A stretch of DNA of 15,054 nt from Opitutia bacterium UBA4506 (GTDB lineage Bacteria; Verrucomicrobiota; Verrucomicrobiia; Opitutales; Puniceicoccaceae), in the NCBI GenBank assembly GCA_002388665.1, contig DGMY01000017.1, positions 14,688-29,741 of the forward strand. The letters run 5' to 3'. This document shows positions 1 through 7,540 of this stretch, in pieces. Numbering within the stretch: position 1 is the first letter of the stretch; each line of letters opens with the position of its first letter. The notes below the pieces were generated by a model. It made no database searches and was not told the DNA's origin. It saw only the letters and a list, made by a program, of their open reading frames with translations. Made by a program: the position numbers and the translations under genes.

Positions 1-86
1 TTCACATCCTGCACAGCTAGCCGTACAATGAGGACGCAAACGGGTAGGAAAACCCGTTCTTCCGTACCCTCGAAGTGATGTAAAAA

Positions 87-170
87 GGAGAACGGACTTT
101 CCAGTCCGTTTCACGTCCTGCACAGCCCGCCGAACATGATGACGCAAACGGGTAAGAAAACCCGTTCTCC
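87..170. repeat. Complete REPIN-like unit L1
   Basis: GGAG at 87-90 is followed by hairpin A (stems 91-98 and 103-110, loop TTCC 99-102). After the spacer comes hairpin B (stems 147-153 and 160-166, loop AAGAAA 154-159), closed by CTCC at 167-170. The ends GGAGAACGG and CCGTTCTCC are reverse complements, giving the unit terminal inverted repeats. Confidence 0.85.
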
Positions 171-194
171 CGTACCCTCGGAGTGGTGTAAAAA

Positions 195-278
195 GGAGAA
201 CGGACTTTCCAGTCCGTTTCCCATCCTGCACAGCCCCCCGAGCATAAGATAGCAAACGGGTAAGAAAACCCGTTCTCC
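195..278. repeat. Complete REPIN-like unit L2
   Basis: GGAG at 195-198, hairpin A stems 199-206 and 211-218, hairpin B stems 255-261 and 268-274 with loop AAGAAA, and CTCC at 275-278. The spacer between the hairpins differs from L1 at several places, while both stems are identical to L1. The unchanged stems suggest that the fold is what is conserved. Confidence 0.85.
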
Positions 279-448
279 CGTACCCCCGAAGTGATGAAAA
301 AGGAGAACGGACTTTCCAGTCCGGTTCGGATTCAAGGACATCCATGAATTCAAGGAGTCCCATCGATTTTGAGGGGGGCATGGATAGGCTTCCTCTCGAG
401 TCGCCTCCTTCATTGCATTTCCTGTCCCCGTGGGGAGAGTTTGTTTTT

Positions 449-1288
449 TTAGAGGACTCCGCAGACCCAGGATCTTGGGCTCTTGATAGAGACGCCCGTG
501 TCATGGGTATAGATTTTCTCAGTCCCGGCGAGTCGCGCGGGATCGAAGGTGGAATCCTGGGCAAGCCCGTCCTCGCTCCAGAGGCGTTGGTAGATTGCCT
601 CGGCCTCGGACTGAGTCAATTGGTCGTAGAACGCTCTCAACTCCTCGATGGTTTTTTCCGGTTGAAGACGCATCGAAGATACTCTCGCGTAGTACTCTTG
701 GGCGAACTGTTTGATCGTCTGTTGGTTCGCCGGGATTGTCAGCCAGCGTCGAGTGACATTGACGATAACTCCTTGGTAGGGGCCGATGGCGTCATACATA
801 CGAGTGATGCTCGGGGCGCCGGGGAGGTAGGAAAAGGGGGGATTCAGCAGGGTCGCATCGATGTTCCCTTGAATGAGCTCATCATACCGGATGTTCGTCG
901 CTCCGGCCTTGATGAAGGATAGTTTATTGTATTGGTCCGCGGGTAAGCTCTTCTCCAGATAGAGGCGAAGAGCCCGCGCGTACCCGCTGTCGGTGTCGAT
1001 TCCAACACGGTTCTTGCCAGTGGTCGGGGTCATCTCGCCCGTAAGATTCAGAATGCCTCCGTGCACAGGCATTACTGCGATAATGTCGGTGTAGTCTTCC
1101 TCGAAATACATCGAGAGAGTGTCGTCGTAGGACATGAAGACCAGGTCGGCTTCCCCGTTTTTTAAATCTAAATGAGCAACCTCGGCATTCGGGACGTAGC
1201 GGATCTCTAGGTCGGGAAAATGTGCTTCGCCACTCCCTTGGAGAATAAACGCGGTAATGTCGCGAAAGGCTGATATGGTGAGCTTCAT
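449..1288 (-). CDS. Solute-binding-protein-like (NMT1/THI5-SsuA fold) without signal peptide
   Basis: A 279-aa protein resembling the periplasmic binding proteins of the nitrate/sulfonate/thiamine-precursor class (NMT1/THI5-like, type II fold). Recognisable elements are a GEADLVFMSYDD segment (residues about 45-56) from lobe 1, the hinge-region signature KNRVGIDTDSGYARAL (92-107), which matches the usual 'GKKIGVD..SGYA' pattern, and GNIDATLLNPPFSYLPG (141-157), matching 'G.VDAALLNPPF'. A helical C-terminal part follows (190-240). Family members are normally exported to bind a small solute for an ABC importer. Here the N-terminus MKLTISAFRD has no hydrophobic signal segment, and the frame upstream meets a stop with no other ATG. 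It lies 140 bp downstream of the glycosidase gene on the same strand, so co-transcription is possible. No permease or ATPase gene is nearby. The ligand is unknown. ATG 1288 has no evident Shine-Dalgarno sequence. Confidence 0.85.
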   Translation of the reverse strand: MKLTISAFRDITAFILQGSGEAHFPDLEIRYVPNAEVAHLDLKNGEADLVFMSYDDTLSMYFEEDYTDIIAVMPVHGGILNLTGEMTPTTGKNRVGIDTDSGYARALRLYLEKSLPADQYNKLSFIKAGATNIRYDELIQGNIDATLLNPPFSYLPGAPSITRMYDAIGPYQGVIVNVTRRWLTIPANQQTIKQFAQEYYARVSSMRLQPEKTIEELRAFYDQLTQSEAEAIYQRLWSEDGLAQDSTFDPARLAGTEKIYTHDTGVSIKSPRSWVCGVL

Positions 1289-1428
1289 TAGGGATCGAGG
1301 GTTTGCTGGTGGCCAGATTCGACCGGCTCAGGATTCTGTGAGGAAGAAATATATGGTGAGAAAGTTCACCCGTACAGGAGAAGATTAGGGGGGAGGGACA
1401 CTGCCTTGGCAATGGCACTTCTGCTGGG

Positions 1429-2994
1429 TCAGGAATCTTGGCAAAGGATGACGGTGGGCACTGGATCGGAGGAGCCGATCATGGGCTGGTCCTCGGTGAG
1501 TATTCCTTCTGCCAGTACATCTCCGCTTCGGGCGTCGTAAGCGGTCCACTGTCGGGGAACCCGTGGATCGATGACCATGGTTCTTCCGCCGTCTTGGAGA
1601 AAGCAAAGGAAGAACTGATGTGCGGCGAGTAGGCCCGGACGGCCGTAGGTGGCGTTGCGATTGGGGACCGCCTGATGGAGGGGGAGGCCTTGCAGTAGTT
1701 GACGGACCCGTCCGACATGGGCTGCGCCGGGAAATTGGAGGGCGTCGTTCCAGCAACAGCCCTCGGCGACGGTCCAGGGTTCGTCGGGCTCGTCGACGGA
1801 TTGGCGCCACTGCCAGAGGCTGCCCGCACCGTAGACCACCCCCATGGTCCCACCGGCGCAGAGATTGCGCCAGGCTTCCTCGCCTTGCCACCAGTCTGCG
1901 GCCCGCCCCGGTTGGCCCATCCCTTCATAGGAGGGTTCCCCATTGGCTACACCTCGATCCGGTAGGCGATCCCATATCCACGCGACTTTCTCCGGTTGGT
2001 GCTCGGCATTGTGTCCTGTTTGGCACCAGTGGAAATCGGCCCAGACCGCGTCCGCATGGGCGTGATCGCTGGCATGGGGACCGTAATGGAGGCCGGTCGG
2101 CTGGCGATAGGCGTCAAACTTCTCGAAAGCTTCTCCGGCTGCAGCAACGGTGGGTTCGGTACCGAAACCGTCTCCGCAGGCAAGCCAGAGCGCGGGTCGA
2201 GCCCCGTACCGGGCGACCAGGTAGCGGGCGTACCAGGCGACTTCTTCGGGCGGGAGAGTGGGGCCGGCCGTAGATTGACCCCGCCAGCCGTACCCGTGAA
2301 ATACCGGCTGCCAGACGGGGACGATTCCGGCGTCGAGAAGTTCGTCGATCAATCCGTCCAGGTATTGGAAATAGCTCGGTGCATTTTCGCGGAGCCGATT
2401 CCGGGAAAGGTCATGAAATCCTTCTTCCCAGCCTTGGGGGCGCGGTTCGGTCGGTCGGATCTTGTCGGGCTGGATTGACATGAGGAGGGCGGCATTGAAC
2501 CCCTGGGCCGCCCGATATTTCGCGTACCGGGCCGCTTGTTCCCGCGTCGCTCGAAATGGGAGGGCCCACGGAGTGTCGGCGCAGAGGAGCCATGGTGTCC
2601 CGTCGGAGTGGACCACTCCGCGACCATTGGCCGATATGTTGAGGAGCCCGTGCCGACGCCATGCGGGAAGGTTTGCATCAGAGGGGATGGCGGTGAGAGT
2701 GCCGGTTCGCCCATCCAGCGAATCGATTGCGGGAGCGGATAGTTTCCATCGCCACAGGCCTGAATCGTGAGGGGAGGCAAAGCGGACGCACCATTGGTTG
2801 TCGCCGTTCCAGAACGCAGGACGCTCCAGGGTCGCCCCGCTTTCGTGTTCAAACGTGCAGGAAACGTCGCAGAAATAGGTTTCGTCGGGACGGTGGGTGG
2901 CGGTCCAATCGAGTTCGACCTCGTCCCAATGAGGTGCATCCTGAGGAAGTGAGTTCAAGAGACCGAAACTAGTGGTGATCCAGGAGTGATTCAA
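1429..2994 (-). CDS. DUF5060/DUF4038 (GH140-like) glycoside hydrolase
   Basis: A 521-aa protein with the three-part layout of apiosidase-like glycosidases. An N-terminal Ig-like DUF5060 domain (about 20-105) has the typical FWNGDNQWCVRF and GLWRWKL strands. A TIM-barrel DUF4038 catalytic domain (about 110-430) opens with WLLCADTPWALPFRAT (135-150). A short C-terminal beta domain (about 450-519) resembles the 'collagen-binding-like' tail of the family. By analogy with characterised GH140 enzymes, candidate catalytic residues are Asp275 in LACGDGFG (acid/base) and Glu353 in ANGEPSYEG (nucleophile); this is inferred from position, not from an alignment. GH140 members cleave apiose-containing side chains of pectin, but the substrate here is unknown. 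No signal peptide is visible, so the enzyme may be cytosolic. The start shown is TTG at 2994. The frame stays open upstream to a TAG near 3054 without an ATG, so the true start is uncertain. Confidence 0.86.
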   Translation of the reverse strand: MNHSWITTSFGLLNSLPQDAPHWDEVELDWTATHRPDETYFCDVSCTFEHESGATLERPAFWNGDNQWCVRFASPHDSGLWRWKLSAPAIDSLDGRTGTLTAIPSDANLPAWRRHGLLNISANGRGVVHSDGTPWLLCADTPWALPFRATREQAARYAKYRAAQGFNAALLMSIQPDKIRPTEPRPQGWEEGFHDLSRNRLRENAPSYFQYLDGLIDELLDAGIVPVWQPVFHGYGWRGQSTAGPTLPPEEVAWYARYLVARYGARPALWLACGDGFGTEPTVAAAGEAFEKFDAYRQPTGLHYGPHASDHAHADAVWADFHWCQTGHNAEHQPEKVAWIWDRLPDRGVANGEPSYEGMGQPGRAADWWQGEEAWRNLCAGGTMGVVYGAGSLWQWRQSVDEPDEPWTVAEGCCWNDALQFPGAAHVGRVRQLLQGLPLHQAVPNRNATYGRPGLLAAHQFFLCFLQDGGRTMVIDPRVPRQWTAYDARSGDVLAEGILTEDQPMIGSSDPVPTVILCQDS

Positions 2995-3385
2995 GCCATC
3001 CGGTTCAGGGCTGTGGATATAGAACGGTTTCTCTCGTTTCTTTGGTTTGCTCTAACTGAAGAAGGTTCGGTAACCTCGCTAGTACTGCGGAATCCGATTG
3101 GGGCTTATGGAATTTGAAGAGAAACGTAATATGGCGGGTCTTTCGACTTTGTACATTTGCAGACGGTGTGTTGGTTGGTGGGAATCGGTTTTGAACCTGA
3201 GCGCGGAGGTGAGGCCTTTGAATTCTCCTCCAGGTAGTGATCTTTTTCGAAGTTTATCGGAATAATTATATGAGTAAACCGCTCTCAGAGTATGAGTTTT
3301 GCTCCGTTGCGTTGGATTATCTTTTTGCCCGAATTTTAGCGAGCGTGGTCTGATCCCTCTCATCACACATCCAAATTTCTAGAAT
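2995..3385. other. Divergent intergenic region between glycosidase and autotransporter genes
   Basis: This 391-bp stretch must hold the promoters of the minus-strand glycosidase unit and the plus-strand autotransporter. I cannot pick a convincing -35/-10 pair. The AT-rich stretch around 3261-3272 is the likeliest place for a plus-strand -10, but this is weak. Two very short plus-strand reading frames occur: 44 codons from ATG 3131 to TAA 3263-3265, and 27 codons from ATG 3270 to TGA 3351-3353. A 95-codon minus-strand frame (3079-3366) overlaps both. None has a ribosome binding site or a recognisable product. Confidence 0.6.
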
Positions 3386-6300
3386 ATGAAATCACTTTTC
3401 CACTTCTCCTGTTCGATGAGTGTGATCTTTTTTCTCGTTTTATCGGAGGCGAGAGCTGTGGTCACCATTGCAATTGATCAGACCCTGCAGGCCGGCGATC
3501 CACCCTCGAGCACGGATAACCAGGATCCGATCGAGATCACCGATGGAGATTTTGCCATTCGGGTGCAGGGGATCGGAGGGAACGGAACGGGATCCTCCGA
3601 TAGCAATGCGACGGATGGCATCACCATGGGGAGTATTGGAGAGTTTAACAATGAAGAAGGCGCGGACCTGACCGTTTCACAAACTGCTGCCGCGACCGAC
3701 CGCATTTACGGAATCAACCTGAGCATCCAAGGTGGGGCCGGAGGCGATGCGACCAATGACGATGCGAGTTACAACGCAGGGGCTGGAGGGGCGGTTGGTG
3801 ATATCGGCAGTACGGAGGCACTTAACTATGCGACGGTGATGCTGAACCCCGCCACCTATCAGGGGGGCTTTACCGTTTGGTCGGCATTTCTCGCGGGGGG
3901 CGATGGAGGATCGGTCACACCCAGTAGTTACAACAGTGACAACGTACCGCAGTTTAAGGATGGGGGCGTCGCCGGCCAGGGCGGCTCTACGGGAGAGATC
4001 AGTCTGAGTAATTATGGAGACCTCTTGGTGGGGGCGTCGGATAGTCCGGCAGTGGTCACCGGGGCGAACTATGGAGTTCACGCCCGAACACAAGGGGGGC
4101 GTCCGGGAACGGGAAGCGTCGGCCTCGAGGGGGCTAATGGCGGCAATATCTCGATCGAAAACTCGGGTGCCATTCGTCTGTATGCGGGTGGTTCCGGGCA
4201 GTATGAACTCTATGGGATCGTAGCCGAAGCTTATGGGAGCGGTGGTTCCGCGTCTTATACGTCGGGAATGAATGGGGGAGCTGGTGCCAACGGTGGCGCT
4301 GTTTCGGTTTCTCTGAGCCTGGGAGGAGATATCTATCTCGATGGAACGGGTGCAGGGAGCGATAGTCCGGCTTGGGGCGCTGGCATCTCGGTATTGTCGC
4401 AGGGGGGCAATGGGGGGCAAGGCTATGATTCTTCTTACGGGGGAGCGGGAGGAGAATCGGGGCAGGTTTCGGTGGCGGTCACGGATGCTTCGGTCACCAC
4501 CGTGGGTTACGGCCTGATGGGAATTTCCGTCTCAGGCGTCGGAGGGAATGGAGGCGACGGGGGAGTGCAGCAGGATAGCAGTGATGCGGGCAATGGGGGC
4601 AGCGCGTTGACAGGCAGTCAGGTGACGTTGACCTCCAGTGACGCTTCGGTTCAGACGGGCGTCAGTACCTCGGGCAACAGTGCGGGCGCGATTCTTGTCT
4701 CTTCGCAAGGAGGGATCGGGGGGACGGGGACCGAATACGATAATTCAGTTTTGGGAGCGGGTCGGGCCGGGAATGGCGGGACCGGCGGAAATGCCCAGGA
4801 GGCGTCCGTTACGTTGGGCGGTTCTGCATCGTCGATTTTCGTTACGACGGAGGGAGACAGCTCGGTGGGCATCCGGGTGCAGTCTATTGGAGGAGCGGGA
4901 GGTCATGGAGGAAAAATCGAGGGCAATGGGTCTGTCTCATCGAAGGGGAGTGCCGGTGGCAGCGGCGGGTATGCCGGTGAGGTGGAGGCGACCATCGGAG
5001 AGAGTTTCGGGACTCAGATTCAGACGCAGGGGACGGAATCCCATGGGATTATCTTGCTCTCTCAGGGAGGAAGTGCCGGTGACGCCGGAGACATTGATAC
5101 TCTGATTTCCAATGCCGGGAAGAATGGGGGGACTGGCGGAGTGGGTGAAGAGATCAGGTTTACGTTCGGGAACGGTTCCAAGATCCAAACCAATGGCGAT
5201 CAAAGCATCGGTGTCGGGATCCAATCAGTCGGTGCAGATGGAGGGGCGGGAGCCGATATTGATGAGGGCGGGGGGAGCTCAGCCGGGAATGGTGGCAACG
5301 GGGGTGCCTCGGGAGATCTCTCGATTGTTACGGGACAGGGCTCGAAGATTTTGACGACGGGAGATGAAAGTCATGGTCTGATTGCGCGGACTCTCAGCGG
5401 CGCCGGGGGCGCCGGGGGCAATGCTTCGGACGATGGGGTTGCAGGCGAAGGAGGAGACGCGGGCAACGGTGGAGACACCGGTGATGTCGATGCCGCTCTG
5501 TCCGGTACCGTGATCACCAAAGGCGATTTTAGCCTTGGAGTTCTTTTCCAATCGATGACGGGTGCTGGGGGCGATGCCGGTGGCGACCGTTCGGTGTTCT
5601 ACGGTTCGGGCGGCAATGGAGGGAACGCGGGAAACCTTGGAACGATTTCTGTGGATGCTGATACCAATTCGGAGATCACGACCTTTGGCAACGGCTCCCA
5701 TGCGTTGGTCATTCAATCCATTGCCGGTGGAGGTGGTACCGCTGGTGAGGGGGACGGTGCGGTCGGGCTCGGTGGGGACTCCTCTGCCGGAGGCAATGGA
5801 GGCACGATCAATGTAAGCGGGGTGGGATCTATCGCGACTTTTGGAGAAAATGCAATTGGAGTGCTCTCTCAGAGTATCGCGGGAGGAGGAGGCTCTGGCG
5901 GAAGCTCCAGCGGGGTCATCACTATCGGTAGTGATGGTGCTGCGGGTGGAAATGGTGGTGAGACGACCGTGAGTCTTACCGATGCGGGAGAGGTTCTTTT
6001 GACATACGGTCAGCTCTCCCACGGGATCGTCAACCAATCGATCGGCGGCGGAGGCGGAAATGCGGGGAACGCAACATCGGTCGGTCCGGAGGTCAGTGTT
6101 GCGATCGGTGGATCCGGGGGCGCAGGTGGTGATGGCGGGATTGCTGAGGTCTTTATCAATTCTGATCTTGAGATCATCACCGCCGGGAGTAATTCGATCG
6201 GGATCGTCAACCAGTCGATCGCCGGAGGGGGCGGAACGGGAGGATCTGCCTACACCCACTCGGTCGGGGCCGGATTTGACACTTCCGTTGCTGTTGGCGG

Positions 6301-7522
6301 TCAGGGGGGCTCGGGCGGCGAAGGGAGTGGGTCGGAAGTGGGGCTCTCGGGCGGTGGAGTTTTCACCGGGGCCCTCACGGGGCATACGAGCGACCCCTCT
6401 TCGGCGAATCCGGTGGATGCCTTTGGGATCGTTGCGCAGAGCATCGGCGGGGGAGGGGGCTCCGGCGGGAGTGCGACTGCCCAAGCCCTGGCGATTGCGG
6501 TTCCCGTTCCCGAGACCGACACATCTTTTGCGGTATCCGTGACTTCAGGCGTCGGAGGTAGGGGTGGTATCGGCGGATCCGGCGGCGAGGCAATTGGGTA
6601 TTTGGATGAAGGATCCCGAGTGGCGACACAGGGGCAGGGCTCGCACGGGGTGGTCGTGCAGTCGATCGGCGGCGGTGGCGGTTTGGGCGGAGACTCTTCG
6701 GCTTCGGCTTCTACGGTCGCGGCTTCGGGGGATGCCGAGAATACGGTCGAGGTTACCGGCAACTTTACGGTTGGCGGGGAAGGCGGTGGAGCCGGGAATG
6801 GGGGCACCGTGGGTGTATATGTTGGAGGAAATTCTGATGCAGTGGCCTCCGGAGCTGCCTCCGTCACGACTTTCGGGGACTACTCCAACGCGGTTCTCGC
6901 CCAGTCCATCGGTGGAGGAGGGGGCAATGCCGGGTTTGGCAGTGGCAACACTCGAAACCGGGGAGGCACCGAGAGTTTGGGGATGACAATCGATATCGGG
7001 GCGAGCGGCGGTGCCGGCGGTGAAGGCGGTCGGGTGACCGTGCAAGTCTTTGACGAAGGGACGGTTCAGACGTACGGGGCTGGCTCCCACGGGATCGTCG
7101 CTCAATCAATCGGTGGCGGCGGTGGCACTTCCCAGGGTGGTGGGCTGAGTTTTGGTGCTGCAGCTTCCGTTGCCGGAGAGGACGACGGGAGTTCGGACGA
7201 TGACGACTTGGATTTGGACGGGACTATCTCGATCTCCCTCGGGAAAGATGGGGGCGCCGGGAGTGACGGAGGGGTGGTCTCTGTGACAAACCAGGGGTCA
7301 ATCACTACATGGGGTGGAGATTCTGTCGGGATTCTCGCGCAATCCATTGGCGGTGGCGGGGGTATCGGAGGAAGTGCCGGGAACGACGCGTCGGCCGATA
7401 GCCCGATCGATCCCAGCACCGGGGAGCGTTTCTACTCGTCTTCCGGCGGGGACGATAGCAGCAGCGATGGATCGACGGTCAGTGCAAAGTTTACCCTCGA
7501 TGTGGGAGGCGGCGGAGGATGA
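3386..7522 (+). CDS. Autotransporter N-terminal part: signal peptide and passenger repeats, no barrel
   Basis: A 1378-aa frame that carries the signal peptide (residues 1-24) and the first half or more of the passenger. Nine canonical motifs of the form (H/V/F)GIVxQSI(G/A)GGGG lie between about 5710 and 7370. Degenerate versions such as IRVQSIGGAGG and IGVGIQSVGADGG precede them from about 4080. An acidic insertion (about residues 1264-1277, SSDDDDLDLDG) sits between two repeats. It ends in DVGGGGG followed by TGA. If translated alone it would be exported to the periplasm without a translocator, so it is unlikely to reach the surface. It is best read as the first fragment of the interrupted gene at 3386-10522. 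Confidence 0.7.
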   Translation: MKSLFHFSCSMSVIFFLVLSEARAVVTIAIDQTLQAGDPPSSTDNQDPIEITDGDFAIRVQGIGGNGTGSSDSNATDGITMGSIGEFNNEEGADLTVSQTAAATDRIYGINLSIQGGAGGDATNDDASYNAGAGGAVGDIGSTEALNYATVMLNPATYQGGFTVWSAFLAGGDGGSVTPSSYNSDNVPQFKDGGVAGQGGSTGEISLSNYGDLLVGASDSPAVVTGANYGVHARTQGGRPGTGSVGLEGANGGNISIENSGAIRLYAGGSGQYELYGIVAEAYGSGGSASYTSGMNGGAGANGGAVSVSLSLGGDIYLDGTGAGSDSPAWGAGISVLSQGGNGGQGYDSSYGGAGGESGQVSVAVTDASVTTVGYGLMGISVSGVGGNGGDGGVQQDSSDAGNGGSALTGSQVTLTSSDASVQTGVSTSGNSAGAILVSSQGGIGGTGTEYDNSVLGAGRAGNGGTGGNAQEASVTLGGSASSIFVTTEGDSSVGIRVQSIGGAGGHGGKIEGNGSVSSKGSAGGSGGYAGEVEATIGESFGTQIQTQGTESHGIILLSQGGSAGDAGDIDTLISNAGKNGGTGGVGEEIRFTFGNGSKIQTNGDQSIGVGIQSVGADGGAGADIDEGGGSSAGNGGNGGASGDLSIVTGQGSKILTTGDESHGLIARTLSGAGGAGGNASDDGVAGEGGDAGNGGDTGDVDAALSGTVITKGDFSLGVLFQSMTGAGGDAGGDRSVFYGSGGNGGNAGNLGTISVDADTNSEITTFGNGSHALVIQSIAGGGGTAGEGDGAVGLGGDSSAGGNGGTINVSGVGSIATFGENAIGVLSQSIAGGGGSGGSSSGVITIGSDGAAGGNGGETTVSLTDAGEVLLTYGQLSHGIVNQSIGGGGGNAGNATSVGPEVSVAIGGSGGAGGDGGIAEVFINSDLEIITAGSNSIGIVNQSIAGGGGTGGSAYTHSVGAGFDTSVAVGGQGGSGGEGSGSEVGLSGGGVFTGALTGHTSDPSSANPVDAFGIVAQSIGGGGGSGGSATAQALAIAVPVPETDTSFAVSVTSGVGGRGGIGGSGGEAIGYLDEGSRVATQGQGSHGVVVQSIGGGGGLGGDSSASASTVAASGDAENTVEVTGNFTVGGEGGGAGNGGTVGVYVGGNSDAVASGAASVTTFGDYSNAVLAQSIGGGGGNAGFGSGNTRNRGGTESLGMTIDIGASGGAGGEGGRVTVQVFDEGTVQTYGAGSHGIVAQSIGGGGGTSQGGGLSFGAAASVAGEDDGSSDDDDLDLDGTISISLGKDGGAGSDGGVVSVTNQGSITTWGGDSVGILAQSIGGGGGIGGSAGNDASADSPIDPSTGERFYSSSGGDDSSSDGSTVSAKFTLDVGGGGG
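7520..7522 (+). other. In-frame TGA interrupting the autotransporter gene
   Basis: The codons around this site read GGA GGA TGA GCG GCC AAC GGG. In this passenger the expected residue is glycine or another small residue, and one base change (GGA to TGA at 7520) would restore an open frame. Downstream the same frame continues at once with ANGGDVTITNSGQIQTYGD and the next QSIGGGGG repeat. No insertion or deletion is needed to join the halves. Confidence 0.9.
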
Positions 7523-7540
7523 GCGGCCAACGGGGGCGAC

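Larger units (their letters stand above)
1..326. repeat. Left tandem array of REPIN-like units (~108 bp period)
   Basis: At least three head-to-tail copies of a 107-108 bp unit are visible: the 3' part of one (1-86), two complete ones beginning at GGAG 87 and GGAG 195, and a truncated one beginning at GGAG 302 that fades out after about 326. Each full unit holds hairpin A (stem AACGGACT, loop TTCC, stem AGTCCGTT), a variable spacer of about 36 bp, hairpin B (stem AACGGGT, six-base loop, stem ACCCGTT), then CTCC and a 24-bp linker beginning CGTACCC and ending in an A-run. Read from the other strand, hairpin B is also a GGAG-headed palindrome, so the unit is two palindromes in inverted orientation. 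That is the architecture known for REPIN/BIME elements mobilised by RAYT (Y1) transposases. No transposase is in the window, so naming the family is inference; the repeat itself is directly visible. Confidence 0.93.

Noticed and set aside
1..326. CRISPR array
   Set aside because: The period is 108 bp with two hairpins per unit, and the parts between hairpins are similar rather than unique spacers. No cas genes are present.
111..413. A 100-codon minus-strand frame with a repeated peptide (GERVFLPVC), and matching frames across the right array at 14772-15032
   Set aside because: The DNA repeat has a period of 108 bp, a multiple of three, so frames stay open through the array on both strands. 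The peptide is a by-product of palindromic DNA, with no start signal or known fold.
425..447. TCCCC-GT-GGGGA followed by a T-run as a plus-strand terminator
   Set aside because: The stem is only three to five pairs, and no plus-strand gene reads into it; the adjacent gene is on the minus strand.
1355..1370. Hairpin GGTGA / TCACC upstream of the binding-protein-like gene as an operator
   Set aside because: The stem is only five pairs, with no flanking promoter elements I could place with confidence.
1620..2273. 217-codon plus-strand Arg-rich frame
   Set aside because: It is antisense to the well-supported DUF4038 gene and has the composition expected of a shadow frame.
5279..6484. A 401-codon minus-strand frame opposite the autotransporter, and other long antisense frames such as 7298-8698
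   Set aside because: These are shadows of GC-rich, glycine-rich coding DNA. Their products are Arg/Ser/Pro-rich with no domain.
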